This document shows positions 1-7,810 of a DNA stretch of 12,989 bases, one piece after another. Each line of letters begins with the position of its first letter. The first letter of the stretch is position 1. Position numbers and translations under genes: made by a program. Origin of the DNA: an uncultured Christensenella sp. Lineage in GTDB: Bacteria; Bacillota; Clostridia; Christensenellales; Borkfalkiaceae. Below the pieces are notes generated by a model that saw nothing but the letters and a program-made list of their open reading frames with translations, was not told the DNA's origin and searched no databases. The stretch is from contig CAJMEI010000014.1 in the NCBI GenBank assembly GCA_905212395.1, forward strand, positions 1-12,989, given 5' to 3'.

Positions 1-69
1 TCGCTTTTATTTTATTTTAAAATATGTTATATTTATATAAATATAAGTTTAAGACTATTTGGAGATAAA
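1..69 (+). promoter_or_regulatory. AT-rich leader of the pyruvate kinase gene, weak promoter candidate
   Basis: This is the only sequence visible upstream of pyk and is almost entirely A and T. A TATAAA at 36-41 could be a -10 box, but the bases 17 nt upstream (13-18, TATTTT) are a poor -35 match, so a promoter here is only possible. A GGAG Shine-Dalgarno core at 61-64 sits five bases before the GTG start at 70 and supports that start. The true promoter may lie upstream of the window. Confidence 0.3.
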
Positions 70-1479
70 GTGAGAAAAACTAAAATTGTATGTACGATAG
101 GACCTTCTAGCGAAAAAGAAGAAGTATTCGAACAGTTATGTTTAGCGGGATTAAACGTAGCGCGTTTAAATTTTTCGCACGGGTCGCACGAAGAGCATCA
201 AAAAAAGATAGATATGATAAAAAGGGTTAGGGAAAAATTAAAATTACCCATAGCCATAATGCTAGATACCAAAGGACCTGAATTCAGGCTCGGACTTTTT
301 GAAAACGGAAGCGTTGAAAAAAAGGAAGGGGACAAATTTATATTTACGACCGATAAAATAACGGGCAACGAACAAAGAGTTTCCGTTAGTTACGAAAATC
401 TTTCAAAAGAATTAGAAGTCGGCGACGTAATACTAGTAAACAACGGTTTATCTAAATTCAGGGTAACGAATATAAACGGCAACGATATAGAAACGGTTAC
501 GGAAGTAGGCGGAGTAATATCTAACAGAAAAAGTCTTGCGTTTCCCGAAAAAATGTTAAAACAAGTTTATTTAAGCGAGCAGGACAAATCCGATATTTTA
601 TTCGGAATGGAAAACGGGGTTGATTTTATAGCCTGTTCTTTCGTATCCTGCAAACAGGATTTAGTGGACGTAAAAAACTTTATTGCAGAAAACGGCGGTG
701 CGGATATAGAAATTATCGCTAAAATAGAAAATAATTTCGGAATTGACAATATTGAAGATATTTGTTCTGAATGTAGCGGAATAATGATAGGCAGGGGAGA
801 TATGGGTGTAGAAATACCTTTTGAAAAATTACCTGCCGTACAAAAACTTTTAATAACTAAGTGTAGACTTTTGGGTAAAAGAGTTATTACCGCAACGGAA
901 ATGTTGGAGTCGATGATTACTAACGCCCGTCCCACGAGAGCCGAAATTTCGGACGTTGCCAACGCCGTTTACGACGGAACCAGCGCGGTAATGTTATCGG
1001 GCGAAACGGCAATGGGTAAATATCCCGTATTGACCGTACAAACAATGTCTAAAATTTGCGAAGAAACCGAAAAGAATATACATTATGACAAAAGGTTTAG
1101 GTCTTATCAATTTACGATAAAAAACACGTTGGACGCAATATCGCACGCAACGTGCCAAATGGCGATAGATATACACGCAAAAGCGGTAGTAGTTTGTTCG
1201 CTGTCGGGGATGACCGCAAGAATGGTATCGCGTTTCCGTTCGCCTACGGATATAATCGGGGTAACGGTAAGCGAGAAAGTTTGGAGAAGGCTTGCGCTAT
1301 CTTGGGGAGTAACGCCCGTTTTAACGGAAGAATATCCGTCGGTAGAAGTGTTGTTCTACCACGCGAAAGAACTTGCTAAAAAGTATTTTAAATTAAAGAA
1401 AAACGATTTGTTCGTAATAACCGGCGGACAAATGAATAAGTCGGGGAACACTAACTTAATTAAAATAGAAACGGTTTAA
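70..1479 (+). CDS. pyk: Pyruvate kinase
   Basis: This cytoplasmic glycolytic enzyme converts phosphoenolpyruvate and ADP to pyruvate and ATP. The 469-residue protein has the family's usual short-form length. Visible motifs are the N-terminal KTKIVCTIGP, NVARLNFSHG (R32, N34, S36, H37) and DTKGPEFR (D66, T67, K68, E71, R73). Also present are AKIEN with the catalytic Lys218 and metal ligand Glu220, GRGDMGVEIP with metal ligand Asp244, and ITATEMLESM with Thr276. They match the rabbit-muscle active site. Glu71 sits where K+-dependent enzymes carry Glu, so K+ dependence is inferred. The B-domain exit reads KSLAFPEK rather than the common KGVNLPG, a mild divergence. The C-terminal regulatory domain (about 345-469) is intact. 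The GTG start is chosen because MRKTKIVCTIGP matches family N-termini and GGAG lies five bases upstream. The gene ends 14 nt before the V-ATPase cluster and is probably co-transcribed with it. Confidence 0.96.
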   Translation: MRKTKIVCTIGPSSEKEEVFEQLCLAGLNVARLNFSHGSHEEHQKKIDMIKRVREKLKLPIAIMLDTKGPEFRLGLFENGSVEKKEGDKFIFTTDKITGNEQRVSVSYENLSKELEVGDVILVNNGLSKFRVTNINGNDIETVTEVGGVISNRKSLAFPEKMLKQVYLSEQDKSDILFGMENGVDFIACSFVSCKQDLVDVKNFIAENGGADIEIIAKIENNFGIDNIEDICSECSGIMIGRGDMGVEIPFEKLPAVQKLLITKCRLLGKRVITATEMLESMITNARPTRAEISDVANAVYDGTSAVMLSGETAMGKYPVLTVQTMSKICEETEKNIHYDKRFRSYQFTIKNTLDAISHATCQMAIDIHAKAVVVCSLSGMTARMVSRFRSPTDIIGVTVSEKVWRRLALSWGVTPVLTEEYPSVEVLFYHAKELAKKYFKLKKNDLFVITGGQMNKSGNTNLIKIETV

Positions 1480-1493
1480 ACGGAGAATAAAAA

Positions 1494-1808
1494 ATGACCG
1501 ATTTGATTGATGAAATTTTAGTTGCAGAACAATCCGCAAGGGACGTTATAGCGAAAGCTAAAGATTTAGCGTCGAAAATGATTGAAACCAACGATAAAGA
1601 ATGTGAAAAAATTTTAAACCAAGCGGTTGAAAATTCTAAAAAAGACAGAAAAGACAGCTTAGAAATGGCAAAAGGTAAAGCCGACGAGGACGCTAAAAAA
1701 TTGCTTCAAGCAAAAACGGAAGAGTTGGAGTATTTTAAAGAGCAAATTCAAAGTCGGGAATATATTTTTGCAGAAGAAATAGTCGGGAGGATTAAAAAGT
1801 GGCAATAG
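1494..1808 (+). CDS. atpH: V/A-type ATPase peripheral-stalk subunit H (NtpF/AhaH type)
   Basis: The 104-residue, strongly charged protein is rich in Ala, Glu, Lys and Asp, with almost no proline or glycine, and reads as one long helix. It has the size and composition of the small stalk subunit (H in archaeal naming, NtpF in Enterococcus hirae, G in eukaryotes). That subunit forms a heterodimeric coiled coil with subunit E and holds the A3B3 head against the membrane a-subunit. The identification rests on these traits and on position: it is first in the cluster, directly before subunit I, as in the E. hirae ntp operon. Sequence conservation in this family is low. A GGAG at 1482-1485 precedes the ATG by eight bases. 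The last ten bases overlap the start of the subunit I gene, indicating translational coupling. Confidence 0.8.
   Translation: MTDLIDEILVAEQSARDVIAKAKDLASKMIETNDKECEKILNQAVENSKKDRKDSLEMAKGKADEDAKKLLQAKTEELEYFKEQIQSREYIFAEEIVGRIKKWQ
1785..1790 (+). promoter_or_regulatory. Ribosome binding site that decides the subunit I start
   Basis: GGGAGG lies inside the end of the upstream stalk gene, eight bases before the GTG at 1799. It supports GTG 1799 rather than the in-frame ATG at 1814, and the resulting N-terminus MAIARMKKL matches the MAxxKMxKL pattern of the family. Confidence 0.8.
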
Positions 1809-3718
1809 CCCGTATGAAAAAGCTCGACCTTGTGGGAATGATAGCTGACAAGGACGAAATTCTCGATTTAATGCAAAAAACTTCCGCCGTAGAGATAATA
1901 TCGGTTAAGCAAGGGGAAGAACAAACTTCTTTAAAAGACGAAAGGCTAGAAGAAGTCGAAAAAGCGATAAACGTTTTATCCCAGTATGCAAAAAGCAAAT
2001 TTCTAACGGTAAATTACGGCGAGTTTTTGTCTTACAAAGATAAGCAAGAGAGAATGCTAGCGTTATCCAAAGAGATTTTAGAGCTTGATGAAAATTTAAA
2101 AAAGAATATTTCTTTGCTTGAAAAAACGGAGATAAAAAAGTCGGAAGCCGAAGTTTACGGTAAAGTCGAAAGGGATTTTTCGTCCTTTTCGCTTAAAAAA
2201 TTCAAAACTTTTTTCGGTTGCATTAAAAAGGAAAAAGTCGAAAGCGTAAACTTAGGGTTAAACGGCGTAAAGTTTGCCGATTTTTGCCTGTACCAGTCCG
2301 ACGTTGACCGTCAGCCGATTTTAGCCGTGGCAATGCCTAGCGCGGAAGGGGAAGTGGACAAAATTTTAACCGCTAACGGTTTTAGTTTATGTCCGTTTGA
2401 CAGCGGTAACGGGATAAACGTTTTAAACGGCGTAGAAAGCGATATTTCTAAAATAAAAGAGCAAATTTCTTGCCAAAAGGAAAGGCTGAAAAGTTTTTCG
2501 ACAAGAATAAACGAACTTAAAATATTTTACGATTATCTTTTATTCGTGGGCGAAAAAGCCGAATCGGGCGAAAAAATGTCTTATACGGACAGCACTTTTT
2601 ATTTAAAAGCCTACGTTCCTGCGGAAGAAGTTAAAAACGTGGAGAGCGTTTTATCGGTAAAGGAAAATTTATATATGGAATTTTCCGACCCCACCGAACA
2701 AGACAACCCGCCCGTTTTAATGAAGAATAATAAAGTGGTGCGCAATTTCGAGAACGTAACCAACTTGTATTCGCCCCCGTCTTATAGGGAATTTGACCCA
2801 AACACCGTAATGAGTATATTCTTTTCGCTGTTTTTGGGTTATATTACCGCCGATTTTGCTTACGGAGTGTTGATGATAATTTTCGCTTTCGTAATGTATT
2901 TCAAAAACGGCAAAAGAGATAACGGAATTACAAGGCTTTTTTGGGTAATAGGCTACGGCGGAATATTCGCGATGCTTTGGGGAGTTTTGTTTAATTCCTA
3001 TTTTGGGTTCGCGCTCCCGTTTTATAAAGCTTTAATGCCCGACCCGCAAAAAGCGTATTGGTCTTTTGCGGGGATAAGAGTTCCTGCTAATTTAATTATA
3101 TCTATGTTACTCGGCGTGTTGCATTTAGTAGTAGGTTATATTTGTAAAGCCGTTCAGGAGTGGCGTAGGGGAAACGTTTTAGACGGGTTAATAGACGGTA
3201 TAGTTTGGGGAATATTTATGCTCGGACTAGGAGTGTTGATAATTGCCGAAACCGATTATTTCAACGCTAAATTTTTAGTTAAACCTTGCGTTTACGTTTT
3301 AATAATATCACTTGCGATAGCGGTGCTGTTTGCGGGTAGAAAAGAAAAGTTTTTCGGAAAATTCACAAAAGGTTTCGGCGCGGTATACGGCGTAATAAAC
3401 TTTTTATCGGATATTTTAAGTTACGCGCGTTTATACGGTATGATGCTTTCGGGCGTAATACTCGGCGGACTTGTAAGCGGATATTCGGCGGACTTTATAA
3501 GATACTTTTCGGCGTCGGGAAATTTCGTTTGGATAATAGGCGCGGTTTTCTTGTTCTTAATAGGACACGCGTTTAATTTAGCGATGGGACTTCTCGGAGC
3601 GTATATTCACGATTCTCGTTTGCAATACGTCGAATTCTTTTCAAGATTCTTCGAAGGAGAAGGAGAATTATTTAAACCCTTAGGGTATAACAGAGTATAT
3701 TCTGTACAAATAAAATAA
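1799..3718 (+). CDS. atpI: V/A-type ATPase membrane subunit I (a subunit)
   Basis: This 639-residue stator subunit carries the ion half-channels beside the c ring. Residues 1 to about 333 form the cytoplasmic N-domain with charged helices that anchor the peripheral stalks. From about 335 to 610 there are seven to eight hydrophobic segments, beginning at SIFFSLFLGYITADFAYG. The hallmark LSYARLYGMMLSG contains Arg544. The closing block GHAFNLAMGLLGAYIHDSRL (Arg607) is followed by QYVEFFSRFFEGEGELFKPL, the canonical family C-terminus. The two arginines correspond to the conserved pair facing the c-ring glutamate in Enterococcus hirae NtpI and Thermus. Length is close to NtpI (about 660). The gene overlaps the preceding one by ten bases and starts with GTG. 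The next gene begins 19 nt downstream. Confidence 0.95.
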   Translation: MAIARMKKLDLVGMIADKDEILDLMQKTSAVEIISVKQGEEQTSLKDERLEEVEKAINVLSQYAKSKFLTVNYGEFLSYKDKQERMLALSKEILELDENLKKNISLLEKTEIKKSEAEVYGKVERDFSSFSLKKFKTFFGCIKKEKVESVNLGLNGVKFADFCLYQSDVDRQPILAVAMPSAEGEVDKILTANGFSLCPFDSGNGINVLNGVESDISKIKEQISCQKERLKSFSTRINELKIFYDYLLFVGEKAESGEKMSYTDSTFYLKAYVPAEEVKNVESVLSVKENLYMEFSDPTEQDNPPVLMKNNKVVRNFENVTNLYSPPSYREFDPNTVMSIFFSLFLGYITADFAYGVLMIIFAFVMYFKNGKRDNGITRLFWVIGYGGIFAMLWGVLFNSYFGFALPFYKALMPDPQKAYWSFAGIRVPANLIISMLLGVLHLVVGYICKAVQEWRRGNVLDGLIDGIVWGIFMLGLGVLIIAETDYFNAKFLVKPCVYVLIISLAIAVLFAGRKEKFFGKFTKGFGAVYGVINFLSDILSYARLYGMMLSGVILGGLVSGYSADFIRYFSASGNFVWIIGAVFLFLIGHAFNLAMGLLGAYIHDSRLQYVEFFSRFFEGEGELFKPLGYNRVYSVQIK

Positions 3719-3724
3719 ATTATC

Positions 3725-3729
3725 GGAGG
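3725..3729 (+). promoter_or_regulatory. Strong ribosome binding site for the c-ring subunit
   Basis: GGAGG, eight bases before the ATG at 3738, is among the strongest Shine-Dalgarno sites in the cluster. This fits the need to make about ten c subunits per complex, whereas other subunits are needed in one to three copies. Confidence 0.7.
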
Positions 3730-3737
3730 AAATAAAA

Positions 3738-4169
3738 ATGGGAAATTTTATAGGTGTAACGGGACTTGCGCTTTGCGTAATTCTTTGCGGAGTAGGTTCT
3801 TGTATAGGACTTTTTAAAACGGGTTCTGCCGCGGCAGGCGTTTTAGGCGAAAAGCCAAAGCTATTCGGTAAAGTAATGCTACTTGTTTTACTTCCCGCAA
3901 CGCAAGGTATTTACGGTTTCGTTTTAGGCGTTATAGGTTCGGGTTCTATCGGAGCTTTAACGGTTGCGGAAGGTTGGAGATTACTCGGTTGTTGTCTTCC
4001 CTTAACCATCGTAGGTTTCGTATCCGCAATATTCCAAGGTAAATGTGCGGTTAGCTGTATTTACACCGTTGCCAAAGAAGACAGCTTGTCGGGTAAATTA
4101 TTACTTTTCCCCGCAATGATAGAATTCTACGCAATACTATCTTTGGTAATATCTATAATGATTATTTAA
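3738..4169 (+). CDS. atpK: V/A-type ATPase c-ring proteolipid subunit K, predicted Na+-binding
   Basis: This 143-residue, four-helix membrane protein is a duplicated hairpin of the NtpK type (156 residues in Enterococcus hirae). It forms the rotating c ring that carries ions. Residues known to bind Na+ in NtpK (L61, T64, Q65, Q110, E139, with Y68 hydrogen-bonding the Glu) are all present at the expected places. Helix 2 has LPATQGIY (L52, T55, Q56, Y59), the third helix ends in AIFQGK (Q100), and helix 4 has MIEFYAIL (E129). The first hairpin carries Gln rather than Glu, so there is one ion site per four helices, as in E. hirae. This predicts Na+ rather than H+ coupling, which is inference from ligands. 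Six cysteines (13, 17, 22, 85, 86, 103 and also 107) make it unusually Cys-rich. The stop lies one base before the subunit E start. Confidence 0.95.
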   Translation: MGNFIGVTGLALCVILCGVGSCIGLFKTGSAAAGVLGEKPKLFGKVMLLVLLPATQGIYGFVLGVIGSGSIGALTVAEGWRLLGCCLPLTIVGFVSAIFQGKCAVSCIYTVAKEDSLSGKLLLFPAMIEFYAILSLVISIMII

Positions 4170-4170
4170 T

Positions 4171-4746
4171 ATGAGTAAAAATGAAATTATAAACAAAATA
4201 ACGCAAGACGCTCAAAGCGAAGCGGATAATATTATTTTAAACGCCAAAAACAAGGCGAAAGAAAAAGTTATCGAAACCGAAAGGCAAGCAAAAGACTACT
4301 TTTCCGCCGAAAAGAAAAAAACTTTGGAGCTATGTAGGGAGCTTGCCGAAAAAAAGGACGCTCAAACAAGGCTGGAAGCAAACAAATTAGAGCTTCAAGC
4401 TAAACACGACGTATTAAACGGCGTGTATAACCTCGCGTACGAATTACTTATGAAAAGTTCGGACGAAGAGCTTTATAAAATTTTCGTAAAGCAGGCGGAA
4501 AAATATTCTCAAAACGGGGACAAAATATTCGTCGGGCAAAATCTTGCGTTTTTCAAAAAAGTAGAAAAAGAAAAATTTTTCGCCGAAAAAAATCTGGTTT
4601 TATCCGATACCCCTGCCGAAAATGCGGACGAAATAATTTTATCGGGTAAAATATCCGATACCGTTTTGTCGATAAAGGGAATGTTAGAAGAAGATAAAGA
4701 GTTTTATTCGGGCGAAATTGCCGAAAGACTTTTTAAAGAAGATTAA
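4171..4746 (+). CDS. atpE: V/A-type ATPase peripheral-stalk subunit E
   Basis: The 191-residue protein has an N-terminal helix to about residue 80 with few breaks, rich in Lys, Glu, Ala and Gln (INKITQDAQSEADNII onward). A globular C-terminal domain of about 110 residues follows, ending in GMLEEDKEFYSGEIAERLF, a pattern seen in the vATP-synt_E family. It pairs with the H/NtpF subunit to form the peripheral stalk that attaches to the A3B3 head. The start is one base after the c-subunit stop and no Shine-Dalgarno core is visible upstream (ATGATTATTTAAT), so translation probably depends on ribosomes terminating on atpK. It is followed by the longest gap in the ATPase cluster (37 nt to the ATG of subunit C). 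Confidence 0.92.
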   Translation: MSKNEIINKITQDAQSEADNIILNAKNKAKEKVIETERQAKDYFSAEKKKTLELCRELAEKKDAQTRLEANKLELQAKHDVLNGVYNLAYELLMKSSDEELYKIFVKQAEKYSQNGDKIFVGQNLAFFKKVEKEKFFAEKNLVLSDTPAENADEIILSGKISDTVLSIKGMLEEDKEFYSGEIAERLFKED

Positions 4747-4783
4747 ATTTTTGCGCTTATAGCGATATTCGTTGGAGAGTATA

Positions 4784-5710
4784 ATGAATAATTACGACTA
4801 CGTAAACGGGATAATAGCCGTAAAAGAAACGTATTTAATAAAAGAAAAATTCGATTATCTTTTGGGCTTGCCCGTTAAAGACGCATTAAAACAGTTATGC
4901 GATTTGCCTTACGGACAAGGCGTGAATTTAGACGGCGAAACCGATTATAAAAGCCTTGTCGACCACGACGAAAAGGCTATAAACGACTTTATTCAAGAGT
5001 TTGCGCCAAGTATTAGCGAAAAAGCGTTTTTCCTTTTAAAAAACGATTACGAAAACTTAAAAACTATCGTTAAAAGCGATATAGGCGGGTTTAGCGAACA
5101 AAATTTATTTTCTAGCCAAGGGTTATACAGCGTAGAAAAATTAAAAAACGATTATAAAAACGACAAGTTAAATTCCTATATGAGTCTTTGCGTAAAAGAG
5201 ATAAAATCGCAAAAAGAAATTACGGGAAGTTTAATAGGTAACGTGGTTTTAAAGTATTATTATTTAGAACTTTTAAGTAAAGTTAAAAGAAAGCCTTTAA
5301 GGCAAATAATTAAACGTCAAGCCGATTTAATAAACGTATTAAAAACGTTAAAAACGCAAAACGTTCAAGAAGAAAAGAAATATTTTTTAAAAGGCGATTT
5401 ACCCGAAAAAGCTTTTTTACTTTTGGCGGACGAAAATAAATCCGTTAAAGATAGAACTAGTTTGTTAGAAGACTTAAAGGACGTAGCAACGCTCGCTTTA
5501 AATAAAGGATACGCGTTAGCGGAAAAACAAGCCGAAATAGAAAACTTAAAAATATTTTCGGACAAAAGATATTCTTTGTCTAGCTACGAGCCGTTTTGTT
5601 GGTACGTTCTCCAAAGAAAAACCGAAAATAAAAACGTTAAAATTTTATTTTCGTCTAAACTTGCGGGACTCGACGAAGAAAAAATAAAACAAAGACTTAT
5701 AAAGGTGTAG
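4784..5710 (+). CDS. atpC: V/A-type ATPase subunit C (d-type socket subunit)
   Basis: The 308-residue protein belongs by position and composition to the V-type C/AC39 (d) family. This helical funnel sits on the c ring and couples it to the central D/F shaft. The N-terminus MNNYDYVNGIIAVKETYLI fits the family pattern YxxxNxxIxxxExxLL, and internal tracts such as LELLSKVKRKPLRQIIKRQ and the C-terminal PFCWYVLQRKTENKNVKILF match the family, the latter resembling its P-x-x-x-YxxxKExExxNIR motif. The ATG at 4784 is preferred over an upstream TTG at 4772, because the TTG overlaps the GGAG Shine-Dalgarno core at 4774-4777, which is six bases before the ATG. The stop precedes the subunit F start by one base. 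Confidence 0.9.
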   Translation: MNNYDYVNGIIAVKETYLIKEKFDYLLGLPVKDALKQLCDLPYGQGVNLDGETDYKSLVDHDEKAINDFIQEFAPSISEKAFFLLKNDYENLKTIVKSDIGGFSEQNLFSSQGLYSVEKLKNDYKNDKLNSYMSLCVKEIKSQKEITGSLIGNVVLKYYYLELLSKVKRKPLRQIIKRQADLINVLKTLKTQNVQEEKKYFLKGDLPEKAFLLLADENKSVKDRTSLLEDLKDVATLALNKGYALAEKQAEIENLKIFSDKRYSLSSYEPFCWYVLQRKTENKNVKILFSSKLAGLDEEKIKQRLIKV

Positions 5711-5711
5711 T

Positions 5712-6029
5712 ATGGACGGAAAAATTGCAATAATCGGCGACGGCGACAGCATAACCGTTTTTAAAGCCGTGGGAGTCGATACTTTTAAGGTAGAAAGCGG
5801 AAAAAATTGCGAAAAGCAGTTAAAAAAAATCGCAAACGACTATTCCGTTATATTCGTAACGGAACAGTTTGCCGAAGATATAAAAGATTTGTTGAAAATT
5901 TTTGACGAAAAGCCTTATCCCGTAGTTTTAATAATTCCTTCTAAAAACGGGGATACGGGTTACGGCATACAATCGCTTAAAATCGCTATGAATAAAGCGT
6001 TGGGCGTAGATATTTTATTTAATAATTAG
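5712..6029 (+). CDS. atpF: V/A-type ATPase rotor subunit F (NtpG type)
   Basis: The 105-residue protein matches the ATP-synt_F family. It starts with KIAIIGDGDSITVFKAVGVD, has VIFVTEQFAEDI in the middle, and ends with PYPVVLIIPSKNGDTGYG then the helix IQSLKIAMNKALGVDILF. These are the family landmarks in the usual order. It binds subunit D to form the central shaft and modulates ATP hydrolysis in homologues. Only one base separates it from the subunit C stop. AAGGTG at 5702-5707 overlaps the end of that gene and can act as its Shine-Dalgarno site, so C and F are probably translationally coupled. Length equals that of known F/NtpG subunits. Confidence 0.95.
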   Translation: MDGKIAIIGDGDSITVFKAVGVDTFKVESGKNCEKQLKKIANDYSVIFVTEQFAEDIKDLLKIFDEKPYPVVLIIPSKNGDTGYGIQSLKIAMNKALGVDILFNN

Positions 6030-6043
6030 TTAAGGAGAAAACA

Positions 6044-7810
6044 ATGGCAGGAAGAACCGTAAAAGTGTCCGGACCGCTTATCGTCGCCGAAAATATGGGC
6101 GAAAGCAAAATGTTTGACGTTGTAAGGGTTTCGGATAAAGGGTTAATCGGAGAAATAATAGAACTAAGGGGAGATAAAGCTTCCATTCAAGTATACGAAG
6201 AAACCGCAGGTTTAGGCGCGGGGGAAGTCGTATATTCTACGGGAGAACAACTTTCGGTAGAACTTGCCCCCGGACTTTTAACGGGTATTTTCGACGGTAT
6301 TCAAAGACCGCTCGAAACCATTTATTATAAATACGGCAGTAGAATTACAAGGGGAGTAAACGTAACTAACCTTGACCACGAAAAAAAGTGGGCTTTTACG
6401 CCGACAGCCAAAGTGGGCGATAAAGTAGTCGCAGGCGACGTTTTAGGTACGGTTCAAGAAACTAGTATAGTCGTTCATAAAATAATGGTTCCGAACGGCG
6501 TTAGCGGTACTGTTGAAAAAATCTACGAAGGCGAATTTAATATAGAGCAAACGGTTGCCGTAATTTACGACGGGAAAAAGGAAGTAAACGTAAGTATGCT
6601 TCAAAAATGGCCCGTTCGTAAGGGTAGACCTTATAAACAAAAACTCACCCCCACAAGACCTATGGTTACGGGGCAAAGAGTTATAGATACGCTTTTCCCG
6701 ATAGCTCGTGGCGGAGTCGCGGCTGTCCCCGGTCCTTTCGGAAGCGGAAAAACGGTAGTTCAGCACCAACTTGCAAAGTGGGCGGACGCGGATATTATAG
6801 TCTACGTCGGTTGCGGAGAGCGTGGAAACGAAATGACGGACGTTTTAAACGAATTTCCCGAACTTAAAGACCCCAAAACGGGCGAACCGCTTATGAAAAG
6901 GACGGTACTTATAGCAAACACTTCGGATATGCCCGTTGCGGCGAGAGAAGCTTCTATTTATACGGGAATTACGATTGCCGAATATTATAGAGATATGGGC
7001 TATAACGTAGCGATAATGGCGGATTCTACTTCGCGTTGGGCGGAAGCATTAAGAGAAATGAGCGGTCGTTTGGAAGAAATGCCGGGCGACGAAGGATATC
7101 CCGCGTACCTTGCAAGTAGACTTGCAGGTTATTACGAGAGAGCGGGTATAGTAAAAATAAACGGCTCGGAAGATAGAGAAGGCTCGGTTTCGGCAATAGG
7201 CGCGGTTTCCCCCGCAGGCGGAGATTTATCCGAACCCGTAGCGCAAGCAACACTTAGAATTGTTAAAGTATTCTGGGGGTTAAGCGCAAGCCTTGCGTAT
7301 AAAAGACACTTCCCCGCAATAGACTGGTTAATCAGTTATTCCTTATACTCGGACAACGTAAAAAAGTACTTAGACGAACGTATAGGCGAAGATTTTTGCA
7401 AAAATAAAGAATTTATTATGAAGATTTTGCAAGAAGAATCGGCGTTGGACGAAATAGTAAGATTAGTCGGAATAGAAGCGTTGTCTTCGTCCGATAGACT
7501 TATTATGGAAACGGCAAAGATAATAAGGGAAGACTATTTGCACCAAAACGCTTTCCACGAAACGGATACTTACACTTCGCTTGAAAAGCAAAATTTAATG
7601 CTTAAAATGATTTATTCTTTTTACGAAAATTCGCAAAGAGCACTAAATGCATTCGTTAAATTAGACGATATTTTAGCGCTCCCCGTAAAAGAAAAAATAG
7701 GTAGGGCTAAGTATATAGAAGAAAGCGAAAAAGATAAATTCGAGCAAATTTTAAAGGAAATCGTTTCCGAAATAAACGCTTTAATCGACGGAGAAAGTGA
7801 AGATGCTTAA
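6044..7810 (+). CDS. atpA: V/A-type ATPase catalytic subunit A
   Basis: This 588-residue nucleotide-hydrolysing subunit (NtpA is 593) alternates with B in the A3B3 head. The N-terminal beta-barrel spans about 1-75. The A-specific non-homologous bulge lies near residues 110-185. Walker A is GPFGSGKT (230-237) with Lys236 and Thr237. GCGERGNEM supplies the catalytic Glu259 and Arg260, and Walker B is VAIMADSTSRW with Asp327. Further conserved blocks are ARGGVAAVPGPFG, EMPGDEGYPAYLASRLAGYYERAG and SVSAIGAVSPAGGDLSEPV. No key residue is missing. The ATG follows AAGGAG (6032-6037) at six bases. The last eight bases overlap the start of the B gene. Confidence 0.98.
   Translation: MAGRTVKVSGPLIVAENMGESKMFDVVRVSDKGLIGEIIELRGDKASIQVYEETAGLGAGEVVYSTGEQLSVELAPGLLTGIFDGIQRPLETIYYKYGSRITRGVNVTNLDHEKKWAFTPTAKVGDKVVAGDVLGTVQETSIVVHKIMVPNGVSGTVEKIYEGEFNIEQTVAVIYDGKKEVNVSMLQKWPVRKGRPYKQKLTPTRPMVTGQRVIDTLFPIARGGVAAVPGPFGSGKTVVQHQLAKWADADIIVYVGCGERGNEMTDVLNEFPELKDPKTGEPLMKRTVLIANTSDMPVAAREASIYTGITIAEYYRDMGYNVAIMADSTSRWAEALREMSGRLEEMPGDEGYPAYLASRLAGYYERAGIVKINGSEDREGSVSAIGAVSPAGGDLSEPVAQATLRIVKVFWGLSASLAYKRHFPAIDWLISYSLYSDNVKKYLDERIGEDFCKNKEFIMKILQEESALDEIVRLVGIEALSSSDRLIMETAKIIREDYLHQNAFHETDTYTSLEKQNLMLKMIYSFYENSQRALNAFVKLDDILALPVKEKIGRAKYIEESEKDKFEQILKEIVSEINALIDGESEDA

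Noticed and set aside
567..962. 131-codon open frame on the - strand
   Set aside because: It lies wholly inside pyruvate kinase, in antisense to well-conserved active-site motifs, and resembles no known protein.
4753..4765. Small inverted repeat CGCT-TAT-AGCG in the gap before subunit C
   Set aside because: A four-base-pair stem with no T tract is expected by chance and is unlikely to be a terminator or processing site.
4772..4783. TTG start 12 bases upstream for subunit C
   Set aside because: The TTG overlaps the GGAG Shine-Dalgarno core that serves the ATG at 4784, and the shorter N-terminus fits the family.
7797..7802. GTG start for subunit B
   Set aside because: Only three bases separate it from the GGAG site. 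ATG 7803 has workable spacing and gives an N-terminus matching NtpB.
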